A DNA stretch of 26,870 nt from JAOUEA01 sp039933515 (GCA_039933515.1 JBDTNY010000035.1:1-26870), one strand, 5' to 3'. Shown: positions 8,148 to 15,786, numbered from the stretch's first letter. A program made the numbers and translations. Notes: generated by a model from the sequence alone, not told the origin.

Positions 8148-9281
8148 GTGAGCGAGATCGCCGACGTGCTCGCCGCCATCGAGTCGCTCTCTGCGAAGGG
8201 CGAGCGCATGGCGCTGGCCACGATCGTCGCGGTCCGCGGGTCCACCTACCGCCGCCCCGGCGCGCGCCTGCTCGTCCCGGAGGAAGGCGCCCCGATCGGG
8301 AACATCTCCGGCGGCTGCCTCGAGGGCGACGTCGCCGACATGGCTCGCCTCGTGATGCAGGAAGGCACCGCTCGCCTCGCCGGCTGGGATCTCACTGCCG
8401 ACGACGACGCGGTCTGGGGCCTGGGCCTCGGCTGCAACGGCGCGATCGAAGTCTTCATCGAGCCAGCCGAGGAGGCCGCGCAGGTCGCGGGCGCCCTTCG
8501 GATGGCCCTTGAGGAAAAACGCCCGATCGCCGTCGTGACCGCCCTCGAGTCCGAGGACGAGGCCATCGAGCCGGGCGCGCGGATCCTGATCCGGCCGGGC
8601 GCTGACCCCGAGGGGACGCTCGGACTCCCCTCGGTCGACGCCGAGGCGATCGTCGCGGCGAACGAGCTGCTCGACGCCGGGCGGTCCGAGATCCGCGTGT
8701 TCGTCCACGGCGTGCGCGCCTTCGTCGAGATCCTGGAGCCGCCGCTGCGGCTGCTCGTCTGCGGCGCCGGGCACGACGCGATCCCGCTCGTGCGGGCCGC
8801 GGCAGGGATCGGCTGGTCACCGGTGGTCGTCGACGACCGACCCGCCTTCCTCACGCCCGAGCGGTTCCCCGAGGCGGCCGGCTTCGTCCAGGTCGACGCC
8901 CCCGAGCACGCCGCGAAGGCGGCCGGGGTCGATCCGCGGACCCACGCCGTCGTGATGACCCACAACTTCCTGAAGGACAAGGAGTACCTGCGGTCGCTGC
9001 TGGACTCCGACGTGGCGTACCTCGGCATGTTGGGGCCCGGCGCGCGCACGCAGCGACTGTTGATGGAGCTCGCCGACGAGGGAGTCGAGATCACCGAGCG
9101 CGACCGCGAGCGGATCCACGGCCCGGCGGGACTCGACCTGGGGAGCGAGGGCCCCGACGAGATCACGCAGTCGATCGTCGCCGAGATCGTCGCCTTCAAG
9201 CGCGGCCGCGCGGGCGGGTTCCTGAAAGCCCGTGGAGGTCCGATCCACGACCGGCCGAAACCGGGCGCCGAAGCCCGGTAG
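8148..9281 (+). CDS. xdhC: XdhC/CoxI-family Mo-hydroxylase maturation factor
   Basis: 377 residues. Members bind molybdenum cofactor and help insert or sulfurate it in xanthine-dehydrogenase/CODH-type enzymes. The N-terminal XdhC_CoxI domain shows AVRGSTYRRPGARLLV (about 28-43) and NISGGCLEGDVADMA. The C-terminal Rossmann-like XdhC domain begins at LLVCGAGHDAIPLVRAA and continues through MTHNFLKDKEYLRSLL and AYLGMLGPGARTQRLL. Start GTG at 8148 is preceded by a leaderless-type -10 box. It is followed 10 nt later by coxG and then mocA, a maturation block that very likely serves the coxSLM enzyme 1.7 kb away on the opposite strand. Confidence 0.92.
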   Translation: MSEIADVLAAIESLSAKGERMALATIVAVRGSTYRRPGARLLVPEEGAPIGNISGGCLEGDVADMARLVMQEGTARLAGWDLTADDDAVWGLGLGCNGAIEVFIEPAEEAAQVAGALRMALEEKRPIAVVTALESEDEAIEPGARILIRPGADPEGTLGLPSVDAEAIVAANELLDAGRSEIRVFVHGVRAFVEILEPPLRLLVCGAGHDAIPLVRAAAGIGWSPVVVDDRPAFLTPERFPEAAGFVQVDAPEHAAKAAGVDPRTHAVVMTHNFLKDKEYLRSLLDSDVAYLGMLGPGARTQRLLMELADEGVEITERDRERIHGPAGLDLGSEGPDEITQSIVAEIVAFKRGRAGGFLKARGGPIHDRPKPGAEAR

Positions 9282-9284
9282 TCT
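9279..9284 (+). promoter_or_regulatory. Leaderless-type -10 box of coxG overlapping the xdhC stop
   Basis: TAGTCT begins with the TAG stop codon of xdhC and ends 7 nt before the coxG ATG (9292). No Shine-Dalgarno is visible for coxG. It could give coxG-mocA a transcript of their own in addition to read-through from xdhC. Confidence 0.35.
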
Positions 9285-9291
9285 GCCTCCC

Positions 9292-9906
9292 ATGCTGATC
9301 GAGAACGAATTCACGGTTTCGACCCCGCCCGAGGCGCTCTGGGCGACCCTCCTCGACGTCGAGAAGATCGCGCCCTGCATGCCTGGCGCCGAGCTCACCG
9401 AGGTCGTCGACGACACGAACTGGAAGGGCAAGCTGAACGCGAAGTTCGGCCCGGTCGCGATGTCGTTCGCCGGCTCGGTGACCATGGAATCGCGCGACGA
9501 CGAGGCCCACCGCGTCGTCTTGAAGGCCAAGGGGATGGAGGCCAAGGGCAAGGGCGCCGCGAACGCGACCGTCACGTCCTGGCTCGAGGCTGGCGAAGGC
9601 GACCAGACCACCGTGAAGATGAAGGCCGACATCACGCTGACCGGCGCGGCCGCCCAGCTCTCCCGGGGGCTGCTCCCCGAGATCTCGAAGCACCTGACCC
9701 AGCAGTTCGCCGACTGCCTGCAAGCGACCATGGCGGCGGAGGGTGCGTCAGCTGTTGAGGCCGAGGAAACCGAGGCGCCGGCACCCGTTCACGCCGCCCC
9801 CGAAGCCGTCGGTGGGTTCAAGCTCGGGTTCATCGCGATCTGGGCGCTCATCAAGAACTTCGTCCGCAGGCTCTTCGGGGGCAACAAGAACACGACCTCG
9901 GCGTGA
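9292..9906 (+). CDS. coxG: CoxG-family SRPBCC protein with C-terminal membrane anchor
   Basis: 204 residues. The N-terminal SRPBCC/CoxG domain (about 1-145) contains FTVSTPPEALWATLLDVEKIAPCMPGAE in the usual position (about 7-34), FGPVAMSFAGSV and the closing helix around QLSRGLLPEISKHLTQQFADCL. An Ala/Glu-rich linker leads to a hydrophobic tail near 180-198 (LGFIAIWALIKNFVRRLFGG) that probably attaches it to the membrane. In CO oxidisers CoxG recruits the enzyme to the membrane and has been linked to quinone binding, so it may connect the Mo-hydroxylase to the respiratory chain here; that is inference. Start ATG at 9292 is where homology begins. The stop overlaps the mocA start. Confidence 0.9.
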   Translation: MLIENEFTVSTPPEALWATLLDVEKIAPCMPGAELTEVVDDTNWKGKLNAKFGPVAMSFAGSVTMESRDDEAHRVVLKAKGMEAKGKGAANATVTSWLEAGEGDQTTVKMKADITLTGAAAQLSRGLLPEISKHLTQQFADCLQATMAAEGASAVEAEETEAPAPVHAAPEAVGGFKLGFIAIWALIKNFVRRLFGGNKNTTSA

Positions 9907-10469
9907 TCACCGGGGTGGTCCTGGCCGCGGGCGAGGGCCGGCGGTTCGGCGGGACCAAGCAGCTCACCCAGCTCGACGGGAAGCCGCTCACCCAGCACGC
10001 GATCGATGCGCTCAGCGATGCCGGCGTCGATGAGCTCCTCGTGGTCACCGGGCACGACGCCGACGCCGTGGAGGCCGCGCTCACGCTGCCGGATGCTGGC
10101 CGGTTCGTGCGGAACGTGGACCACCGCAAGGGTCAGTCGACGTCGCTCGCCGCGGCGTTCCACGACATCGCCGAGGACAGCGAGGCCACGGTCGTGCTGC
10201 TGGGTGACCAGCCGGGCGTGACCGCAGAGGACGTGCGCGCGCTGGTCGCTCGCTTCCGCGCGACACGTGCGCAGATCGTGCGGCTCCGGTACACCGACGG
10301 GCCAGGCCCGGCCTTGCTCAGCCGCGAGATCTACGCCGAGGCCGGCCACCTGCACGGCGACGTCGGCGCGCGCGTGCTGATCGCGAGCCACCCCGAGTGG
10401 GTGCAAGAGGTCGGGATCGAACGCCCGGTCCCCCGCGACATCGACACGCCCGAGGATCTCGAGCGCTGA
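9903..10469 (+). CDS. mocA: MocA-type molybdenum cofactor cytidylyltransferase
   Basis: 188-residue NTP-transferase. The N-terminal nucleotide-binding loop LAAGEGRRFGGTKQL (residues 7-21) and VVLLGDQPGV (metal-binding DQP) are the standard MobA/MocA motifs. The KQL ending and the Mo-hydroxylase context favour MocA, which makes the cytosine dinucleotide cofactor (MCD) used by CODH-type enzymes, over MobA, which makes the guanine form. GTG start at 9903 overlaps the coxG stop (GTGA), so it is translationally coupled. It converges on the VOC gene with a 4-nt gap. Confidence 0.88.
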   Translation: MITGVVLAAGEGRRFGGTKQLTQLDGKPLTQHAIDALSDAGVDELLVVTGHDADAVEAALTLPDAGRFVRNVDHRKGQSTSLAAAFHDIAEDSEATVVLLGDQPGVTAEDVRALVARFRATRAQIVRLRYTDGPGPALLSREIYAEAGHLHGDVGARVLIASHPEWVQEVGIERPVPRDIDTPEDLER

Positions 10470-10473
10470 GCCG

Positions 10474-10842
10474 TCAGGGCGCCCGCACGACGCAGAACTC
10501 GTTGCCCTCGGGGTCGGCGAGCACCACGAACGGATCGTCGGGATCCTCACTTGCCCAGAGGCGCGTCGCACCGACCGCCTCGAGCGCCGCGACCGCCGCC
10601 TCCTCGTCGCGCGAGCTCAGATCGAGGTGCACACGGTTCTTCACGGTCTTGGCCTCGGGCACCTTCTGGAACCCGATCCGGTCCCGCCCGTCGGCCGAGT
10701 GGAGCGAGCACCAGTCGTCGTCGACCGTGCCTTCCTCGTACCCGGTGATCTGCCGCCAGAAGGCGGCCAGCGATCGAGGGTCGGCGCAATCGAATACGAC
10801 CGAACGCATCCGCAGGTCGGCCACCGGCATCTCGTCGTCCAT
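10474..10842 (-). CDS. VOC (glyoxalase/bleomycin-resistance fold) protein
   Basis: 122 residues, one vicinal-oxygen-chelate domain. MRSVVFDCADPRSLAAFWRQ (about 11-30) is the first beta-alpha-beta unit, NRVHLDLSS holds the metal-site-like His, and DPFVVLADPEGNEFCVV is the typical closing strand with the terminal Glu. This is the actinobacterial glyoxalase_6-like subgroup, mostly uncharacterised. ATG at 10842 has GGGAGG 6 nt upstream. It is the third gene of the nitrilase-GNAT-VOC operon, 18 nt after the GNAT stop. The substrate is unknown. Confidence 0.85.
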   Translation of the reverse strand: MDDEMPVADLRMRSVVFDCADPRSLAAFWRQITGYEEGTVDDDWCSLHSADGRDRIGFQKVPEAKTVKNRVHLDLSSRDEEAAVAALEAVGATRLWASEDPDDPFVVLADPEGNEFCVVRAP

Positions 10843-10860
10843 CGGGTTCCTCCCGTTCGG

Positions 10861-11292
10861 TCAAGGGCGCCTCGCGCCCGGACGGAACATCTGGCGTTCC
10901 ACGTCGGGGTCGCCGAACCCGAAGCGCCGATAGAGCTCGTGCGCGTCGCGCGTGCCCACGTGCCACGGCAGGTCGGCGTACGGACCCAGCTCTACGGCCT
11001 CACGGATGAGCTCGACACCCAGCCCACGTCCCCGGTACGCAGGCAGCACGAACACGTCGAACAGGAACGCGAACGTGGCACCGTCGCTCACGACGCGGCA
11101 GAACCCGATCGTGGCATCACCGTCGTACACGCCGACCACCCGGGACGCGTCGTCGAGCAACCGCACGACCGTCTCGCGCGTCCGACCCGCTGCCCAGTAC
11201 GACTCGTCGCAGAGATACCGGTGCACGACCTCGACGTCGATACGCGTCTTGTCGTCGTCGAGCTCGATCCCGCCGGGGAGCACGCGGGGCAT
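10861..11292 (-). CDS. GNAT-family N-acetyltransferase
   Basis: 143 residues with the complete GNAT fold. VYDGDATIGFCRVVSDGATF is the beta2-beta3 hairpin, FLFDVFVLPAYRGRGLGVEL (about 77-95) holds the acetyl-CoA loop (R/Q-x-x-G-x-G/A as YRGRGLG), and HVGTRDAHELYRRFGF is the C-terminal motif. ATG at 11292 overlaps the nitrilase stop by one base (TGATG), so it is coupled. The frame stays open upstream inside the nitrilase gene, but that part has no GNAT homology. The acceptor is unknown. Confidence 0.88.
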   Translation of the reverse strand: MPRVLPGGIELDDDKTRIDVEVVHRYLCDESYWAAGRTRETVVRLLDDASRVVGVYDGDATIGFCRVVSDGATFAFLFDVFVLPAYRGRGLGVELIREAVELGPYADLPWHVGTRDAHELYRRFGFGDPDVERQMFRPGARRP

Positions 11293-12119
11293 CAGCAGGT
11301 CGTGCCCAGGCGTCGGTGGCGGAGGGCCGGAAGCGTGTCGCGGATCCGCCGGAGCTCGGTCAGGTCCAGGTCGGCGAACCACACACCGTCGCTCTCGCCC
11401 GGCGCACGCACGAGGACGCGCCCCCACGGATCCACCACCATCGAGTTCCCGAACGTGCGGCGGCCGTCCTCGGGCAGACCCCACGGGCCCCACTGTGCGG
11501 GCGCGACCACGAAGCACTGGTCCTCGATCGCGCGGGCACGCAGGAGCACCTCCCAGTGCGCCTCGCCAGTCACCGCCGTGAACGCCGACGGCACGGTCAA
11601 TATCTGCGACCCCAGCACCATCAGCCCCCGGTACAGCTCGGGGAACCGGAGGTCGTAGCAGATCGACATCCCAACCCGCGCCTCGTCGACCTGCTGCGCG
11701 ACCAGCTCGTCGCCGGCGGCATACAACGACGACTCGCGGAGCGGCGGTTGGCCCTCCAGCTTGACGTCGAACAGGTGGATCTTGCGGTAGGCAGCCCTGA
11801 GCTCGCCGTCGCGATCGAACAGCGTGCTCGTGTTGTAGGTGTGACCGCCTTCGTCCGCCTCGCGCTCGCCGATCGAGCCGCCGAGCACCCACATCCCCCT
11901 CTCGCGCGCGATCGCGGCGAGCCGGTCGGTGATCGGCCCAGGGATGGGCTCGGCCACCTCGCGCGCCCGCACGGAGCTCCCGTAGTAGTGGAAGAGCTCG
12001 GGAAGCGCCGCGAGATCGGCCCCGCCGTCGGCCGCCTCGTTGAGCAGCCGCTCGGCGGTCGCGACGTTCGCCTCGACGTCGTCCGAGCCCGCGTTCATCT
12101 GACAGACCGCCACCCGCAT
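11292..12119 (-). CDS. Nitrilase-superfamily amidohydrolase, Nit1-like (deaminated glutathione amidase type)
   Basis: 275 residues, carbon-nitrogen hydrolase. The catalytic triad is Glu41 in LPELF, Lys113 in YRKIHLFD and Cys154 in SICYDLRFPELYR. HLFDVKLEGQPPLRES, PSAFTAVTGEAHWEVLLRARAIE and SMVVDPWGRVL are strongly reminiscent of Nit1, which hydrolyses deaminated glutathione, a damage product of aminotransferases; omega-amidase is the nearest alternative. Length matches the family. ATG at 12119 has no Shine-Dalgarno but a TATCGT box 6 nt upstream. First gene of an operon with GNAT and VOC genes, divergent from the gene at 12154. A metabolite-repair role is inference. Confidence 0.88.
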   Translation of the reverse strand: MRVAVCQMNAGSDDVEANVATAERLLNEAADGGADLAALPELFHYYGSSVRAREVAEPIPGPITDRLAAIARERGMWVLGGSIGEREADEGGHTYNTSTLFDRDGELRAAYRKIHLFDVKLEGQPPLRESSLYAAGDELVAQQVDEARVGMSICYDLRFPELYRGLMVLGSQILTVPSAFTAVTGEAHWEVLLRARAIEDQCFVVAPAQWGPWGLPEDGRRTFGNSMVVDPWGRVLVRAPGESDGVWFADLDLTELRRIRDTLPALRHRRLGTTC

Positions 12120-12125
12120 GGCGTC

Positions 12126-12131
12126 ACGATA
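12126..12131 (-). promoter_or_regulatory. Leaderless-type -10 box of the nitrilase operon
   Basis: On the minus strand TATCGT ends 6 nt before the nitrilase ATG (12119). It is separated by only 9 bp from the opposing -10 box at 12141-12146. Confidence 0.4.
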
Positions 12132-12140
12132 GCCGCGGCG

Positions 12141-12146
12141 TAGGCT
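12141..12146 (+). promoter_or_regulatory. Leaderless-type -10 box of the 12154 gene
   Basis: TAGGCT ends 7 nt before the ATG at 12154 and there is no Shine-Dalgarno. Its -35 position (about 12118-12123) falls on the start codon of the divergent nitrilase gene. Confidence 0.4.
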
Positions 12147-12153
12147 TCACCGC

Positions 12154-12747
12154 ATGCCGACCGGCCGTTACACCGTGCTCGGGGATGACGGCGCCCCAGA
12201 CGGCGCCGAGAACTTCCGCTGCGCCCCCGGGCCCATGGGCTGGCGGTACTTCAGCGACATCCAGACCGACCATCACGAGATCGTCGACATCGCCGTCGAT
12301 CGCGACTGGCGCATCGCCCGCCTCCGCATCGACACCGGCGAGCACGACATCCTCCTCGAACCCCACGGCGACACCCTCGCCGGCTACCGCGACCGCCAGG
12401 AGATCGAGATCCCCTACGGCCCCGATACCCACCTCGACTACTTCACCCCGGCCACGAACGCGATCACCTGCCGCCGCCTCGACCGCACCGCCGAGATCGA
12501 CGTCGTCTATCTGCAGCCCCGAACCCTCGATCCCTTCAAGATCCGCCAGCGCTACACGCTGCACGGCCCCGAGGAGATCACGACCCCGGCGGGACGCTTT
12601 CGCGCGACCCGCTGGACCTTCACCGCCCTCGACTCCGGCTGGGCCGCCGACCTCTGGATCGCCGGCGACACGGTGGTCAAGTACGACAACCTCTTCGCTC
12701 TCGAGGAATACGAACCAGGCGCCTCAGGGGTGGCACCAACCGCCTGA
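12154..12747 (+). CDS. Hypothetical beta-rich protein, possibly glycolipid-binding-like
   Basis: 197 residues, no signal peptide or membrane segment. Alternating hydrophobic residues suggest an all-beta barrel. DYFTPATNAITCRRL followed about 30 residues later by RQRYTLHG loosely recalls the actinobacterial 'putative glycolipid-binding' family (SPLTN...RRL...QRY). The C-terminal TPAGRFRATRWTF then LWIAGDTVVKYD recalls DUF3108-like barrels. Neither match is secure. Third codon positions are overwhelmingly C. ATG at 12154 is supported by the -10 box just upstream. It ends facing the yceI-like gene across 110 nt. Confidence 0.7.
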   Translation: MPTGRYTVLGDDGAPDGAENFRCAPGPMGWRYFSDIQTDHHEIVDIAVDRDWRIARLRIDTGEHDILLEPHGDTLAGYRDRQEIEIPYGPDTHLDYFTPATNAITCRRLDRTAEIDVVYLQPRTLDPFKIRQRYTLHGPEEITTPAGRFRATRWTFTALDSGWAADLWIAGDTVVKYDNLFALEEYEPGASGVAPTA

Positions 12748-12857
12748 CGAGAGCACGTCACGAACGAGGGGGTGCTCAGCAGGGCATTCAGTTTCCCTGA
12801 GGAGCGCCGGCCCCCGAGCAGCGTCACGCGCAGCCCTCAGCCTTGTTGAAACCAGAC

Positions 12858-13424
12858 CTACCCGACCTTTCGCGCCTCCACGGTGATCTCGAGGCCGACC
12901 TTCTTGCCGACCAAGAAACCACCGGTCTCCACGGCCACGTTCCAGGTCAGGTCCCAGTCTTCGCGGTTCAGTTCGGCCTTGGCCGAGGCGCCGAAGATCG
13001 TGGTGCCCTGCATGTCGGGACCCCAGCCGTCGAACTCGCCGACGAGGGTCACCGGGTTGGTGATGCCCTTGATCGTGAGGTCACCCGAGAGCTCGAACCC
13101 GTTGCCGCCGGTGTGGCGGATCCCGGTGCTCGTGAAGGTGATGACCGGGAATTCCTCGACATCGAAGAAGTCGCCGCTGCGAAGGTGATCGTCACGCTGC
13201 TGCAGGTTCGTCTGCACGCTCCCCGTCTTGATCTCGACGGTCACCGAGGACCCGTCGATCGAGTCACCCACGACGATCGAGCCGTCCACGTCGGTGAAGC
13301 GGCCGCGCATCCTGGTGAGCATGTGACGCGCCACGAATTCCACCTGCGTGTGGGTGAGGTCGAACTCGTACTTGCCTGCCGGCGGTAGGGAGATGCCGTC
13401 GATCTCTCGCGCTGCCTGGGACAT
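12858..13424 (-). CDS. YceI-family protein
   Basis: 188 residues, lipocalin-like YceI barrel that binds isoprenoid-type lipids in known members. GKYEFDLTHTQVEFVARHML at about 17-36 is the characteristic first strand; FTDVDGSIVVGD, RDDHLRSGDFFDVEEFPVITF and GDLTIKGITNPVTL follow in order. There is no signal peptide, so it is the cytoplasmic actinobacterial type. ATG at 13424 has AAGGAGG about 7 nt upstream; the longer frame to 13538 crosses the promoter. It is divergent from an HxlR regulator that probably controls it. Confidence 0.92.
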   Translation of the reverse strand: MSQAAREIDGISLPPAGKYEFDLTHTQVEFVARHMLTRMRGRFTDVDGSIVVGDSIDGSSVTVEIKTGSVQTNLQQRDDHLRSGDFFDVEEFPVITFTSTGIRHTGGNGFELSGDLTIKGITNPVTLVGEFDGWGPDMQGTTIFGASAKAELNREDWDLTWNVAVETGGFLVGKKVGLEITVEARKVG

Positions 13425-13478
13425 GTGGTGCCTCCTTCGCTCCGTGGCCGCCCTCTCTCCGGGTGGCCCCACGCCGTC

Positions 13479-13505
13479 ACTAACTGAAACTAAGATACTA
13501 TGTAT
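13479..13505. promoter_or_regulatory. Candidate HxlR operator between yceI and hxlR-type gene
   Basis: AT-rich island in GC-rich DNA. ACTAA occurs at 13479-13483 and again at 13489-13493, exactly 10 bp apart, followed by the dyad ATAC-TAT-GTAT at 13495-13505. It covers the -10 box of the yceI promoter, where a repressor would block transcription. Operator function is inferred from position and symmetry. Confidence 0.4.
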
Positions 13506-13520
13506 TCCCGAGTCGCTCAA
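13492..13520 (-). promoter_or_regulatory. Promoter of the yceI-like gene
   Basis: On the minus strand TTGAGC (13515-13520), 17 nt, then TATCTT (13492-13497). This is the best sigma-70-type promoter in the window and would start transcription near 13485, about 60 nt before the ATG. Confidence 0.6.
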
Positions 13521-13568
13521 GTTCCACAAGCTACTCATCGATAGCTAGCGAAGGCGCCTCGACATGGA

Positions 13569-13574
13569 TAGGAT
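13569..13574 (+). promoter_or_regulatory. Leaderless-type -10 box of the HxlR gene
   Basis: TAGGAT ends 6 nt before the ATG at 13581. The overlapping AGGA could instead be read as a weak Shine-Dalgarno, so this case is ambiguous. Confidence 0.35.
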
Positions 13575-13580
13575 GACCGC

Positions 13581-13904
13581 ATGACCGAAGAAGCCCCCTT
13601 GTGCCAGCATTTCCAGCGCGCCGCCGAGTTGATCGGCAAGCGATGGAACCCCCAGGTCGTGCGCGCGCTCCAGTCGGGCGCGGTGCGGTTCTCCGACCTG
13701 AAGGCCGGTATCCCGAACATCTCCGACGCCCTGCTGTCGGAACGCCTGAAGGAGCTGGAGCACAAGGGCATCGTCACGCGCGACGTCACCCCGACGACAC
13801 CCGTGCTGATCCAATACCACCTCACCGACCGGGGCCGCGACCTGGGCAACGTGATGGACGAGCTCGGCAAGTGGGCCGAGCGATGGTCGAGCGTCTCGGT
13901 GTGA
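13581..13904 (+). CDS. HxlR-family transcriptional regulator
   Basis: 107 residues, one winged helix-turn-helix. LIGKRWNPQVVRALQSGAVRF (about 17-37), FSDLKAGIPNISDALLSERLKELEHKGIV (recognition helix and wing) and YHLTDRGRDL are the standard HxlR blocks. Cys8 lies at the conserved N-terminal position that acts as a redox or electrophile sensor in several members (known of the family, not shown here). Divergently transcribed from the yceI-like gene with a shared AT-rich intergenic region, so it probably regulates that gene and itself. Ends 8 nt from the convergent membrane protein gene. Confidence 0.92.
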   Translation: MTEEAPLCQHFQRAAELIGKRWNPQVVRALQSGAVRFSDLKAGIPNISDALLSERLKELEHKGIVTRDVTPTTPVLIQYHLTDRGRDLGNVMDELGKWAERWSSVSV

Positions 13905-13912
13905 CCTCGCGG

Positions 13913-14329
13913 TCAGCCCAGGAGCACGAGCACCCAGGGAACCACGGCTCCCACCAAGCACGCGGTCGCCGCGAGCCGAACCATCCCGGTGGCAACGCCG
14001 ATCTGGACGGCGGCCACCAACAGCAGGATGCCGGCGATCAGCAGCGGCAGGCCGACCGAGAATATCCCCAGCATGCCGAGCGACAACAACTCGCCGACCC
14101 CGCCCCACGCGGCGATCGCTCGGAGTCCCGGGTCGTGCGCGAACGGGGTCATGAAGCAACACCCGACCGACGCGGCGACCAACGTCACGACGACCGCCAC
14201 CCGGCCGATCTCTGCGTCGCCTTGCGCCGCGATGATCCCCACGTAGAGGGCGAGCACGACGGCGACAAGGCATCCGGCCGCCACCGCCAGCCCCGTTCCC
14301 CGGCGGCGATCGCTCGCGACCACCGTCAT
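13913..14329 (-). CDS. Small multi-pass membrane protein, unrecognised
   Basis: 138 residues with four hydrophobic segments: about 13-34, 43-61, 79-110 (a long stretch around SLGMLGIFSVGLPLLIAGILLLVAAV) and 112-137. There is no recognisable domain. ATG at 14329 overlaps the aminotransferase stop (ATGA, 14326-14329), so it is translationally coupled to it. The longer open frame upstream is a shadow of the aminotransferase gene. Function unknown; the coupling suggests coexpression but no mechanism. Confidence 0.75.
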   Translation of the reverse strand: MTVVASDRRRGTGLAVAAGCLVAVVLALYVGIIAAQGDAEIGRVAVVVTLVAASVGCCFMTPFAHDPGLRAIAAWGGVGELLSLGMLGIFSVGLPLLIAGILLLVAAVQIGVATGMVRLAATACLVGAVVPWVLVLLG

Positions 14330-15657
14330 CGGGCCATCGCCTCGTCGGCGATCGAGAGGACCTCGTCGATGATCGAGAAGCCCTCCCCGAGTTGCTCCTC
14401 GGTGATGCACAGCGGCGGGTTCGTCATCACGTGGTTGAAGCGCACCATCGTGAACAGGCCGCGATCCAGCAGCGCGCGGTTCACCTTCTGCATCGTCTCG
14501 TTCAGCACGTTGAACGGCGACATCGGCTCGAGCGTGTCGCGGTCCTTCACGAGTTCGAGCACCCCGAACAGACCGAGGTTGCGCACGCGCCCGACGCTCG
14601 GATGCTTCTCCGCGAGCTCGGCGTGGTGGCTCGCCATGACCTCGCCCATGCGCTTCGCGTTCCCGACGAGGTCGTCTTCCTCCATGATCTCGATCGCGGC
14701 GAGCGCCGCGGCACAGCTCAGCGGATGCGAGTTGTACGTGAGCCCGCCCCAGAAGACGTGCTCGTCGAAGAACGAGGCGATCGGCGGGCTGATCGCGAGC
14801 GCCCCCAGCGGCAGGTACGACGACGTGAGCCCCTTCGCGGTGGACATCAGATCGGGCACGACGTCCCAGTGGTCGACGGCGAACCATTCACCCGTGCGGC
14901 CGAACCCACACATCACCTCGTCGGCGATCATCACGATGCCGAACTCGGTGCACAGGTCGCGCACGCCCTGTAGGTAGCCGTCGGGCGGGATCAGGATCCC
15001 GTTGGTGCCCGTGACGGTCTCCAGGATGAACGCGGCGATCGTCTCCGGCCCCTCGAGCTCGATCGTCTCGCGGAGCACCGCAAGGGAGACCTCCGAGTCC
15101 TCGGTCCCTCGCGCCGTGCCGTGGTACGGGTCGAGGACGCGCACTACGCCCGGCATCGGCGGGTTCTCGTTCGCCCAGCGGCGGGGGTCGCCGGTGAGGT
15201 TGATCGTCGCGTAGGTCGCGCCGTGGTAGCTCCGATAGCGCGTGAGGATCTTCGTGCGGCCCGTGTAGGCCTTCGCGATGCGGATCGCGTTCTCGTTCGC
15301 CTCGGCGCCGCCGAGCGTGAAGAACGACTTCTCGAGGTCACCCGGCCACAGGGAGGCGAGCTTCTCACCGAGCCGCGCGCGGGTCTCGAACGCCATGAAC
15401 GGCGAGATGTAGGGGAGGGTCTCCCCTTGCTTCGCGATCGCGTCGATCACGCGTTTGTCGCCGTGACCGATGTTCACCCCCATCAGCTGGGAGTTGAAGT
15501 CGAGGTACCGCGTCCCGTCGGTCGTGTAGAAGTACACGCCCTCGGCGCGCTCGACCGGGAGCGGCATCACCTTGGCCTGCGCCTGCCAGTCGTACAGGGT
15601 GTAGCGCTTCGAGAGGTCGGTGATCTCCTGGGCTGAGAGCGGGGTGCGTTCGGTCAT
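14326..15657 (-). CDS. Class III PLP-dependent aminotransferase
   Basis: 443 residues, fold-type I omega-aminotransferase. YFYTTDGTRYLDFNSQLMGVNIGHG (about 42-66), FFTLGGAEANENAIRIAKAYTG, SYHGATYATINLTGDPRRW, ILETVTGTNGILIPPDGYL, IADEVMCGFGRTG (PLP-ring Asp) and STAKGLTSSYLPLGA (Schiff-base Lys) are intact and in order. Relatives include taurine-, beta-alanine- and putrescine-pyruvate aminotransferases; substrate cannot be assigned. ATG at 15657 was chosen at the start of similarity with GAAAGG upstream. The next gene overlaps its stop. Confidence 0.9.
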   Translation of the reverse strand: MTERTPLSAQEITDLSKRYTLYDWQAQAKVMPLPVERAEGVYFYTTDGTRYLDFNSQLMGVNIGHGDKRVIDAIAKQGETLPYISPFMAFETRARLGEKLASLWPGDLEKSFFTLGGAEANENAIRIAKAYTGRTKILTRYRSYHGATYATINLTGDPRRWANENPPMPGVVRVLDPYHGTARGTEDSEVSLAVLRETIELEGPETIAAFILETVTGTNGILIPPDGYLQGVRDLCTEFGIVMIADEVMCGFGRTGEWFAVDHWDVVPDLMSTAKGLTSSYLPLGALAISPPIASFFDEHVFWGGLTYNSHPLSCAAALAAIEIMEEDDLVGNAKRMGEVMASHHAELAEKHPSVGRVRNLGLFGVLELVKDRDTLEPMSPFNVLNETMQKVNRALLDRGLFTMVRFNHVMTNPPLCITEEQLGEGFSIIDEVLSIADEAMAR

Positions 15658-15728
15658 GGCGATACGCCTTTCGATGGCTCGACGTCGACCCTTCGATGTT
15701 CCCAGATGCGCACAGGGAGCCGGTCGAT

Positions 15729-15758
15729 TTGCTTCACGACGTCGGCCGGGCCTACGCT
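15729..15758 (+). promoter_or_regulatory. Putative promoter of the secreted PhoX-like gene
   Basis: TTGCTT (15729-15734), 18 nt, TACGCT (15753-15758), predicting a start near 15765 and a short leader containing a G-rich Shine-Dalgarno before the ATG at 15787. Confidence 0.45.
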
Positions 15759-15786
15759 TCGCGAGCCGAGCCTGTGGGGGGACGAG

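Noticed and set aside
12751..12777. Inverted repeat GAGCAC/GTGCTC as a terminator between convergent genes
   Set aside because: Only 6 bp with a 15-nt loop and no U-tract; expected by chance in GC-rich DNA. The 12748-12857 gap otherwise holds nothing I can support.
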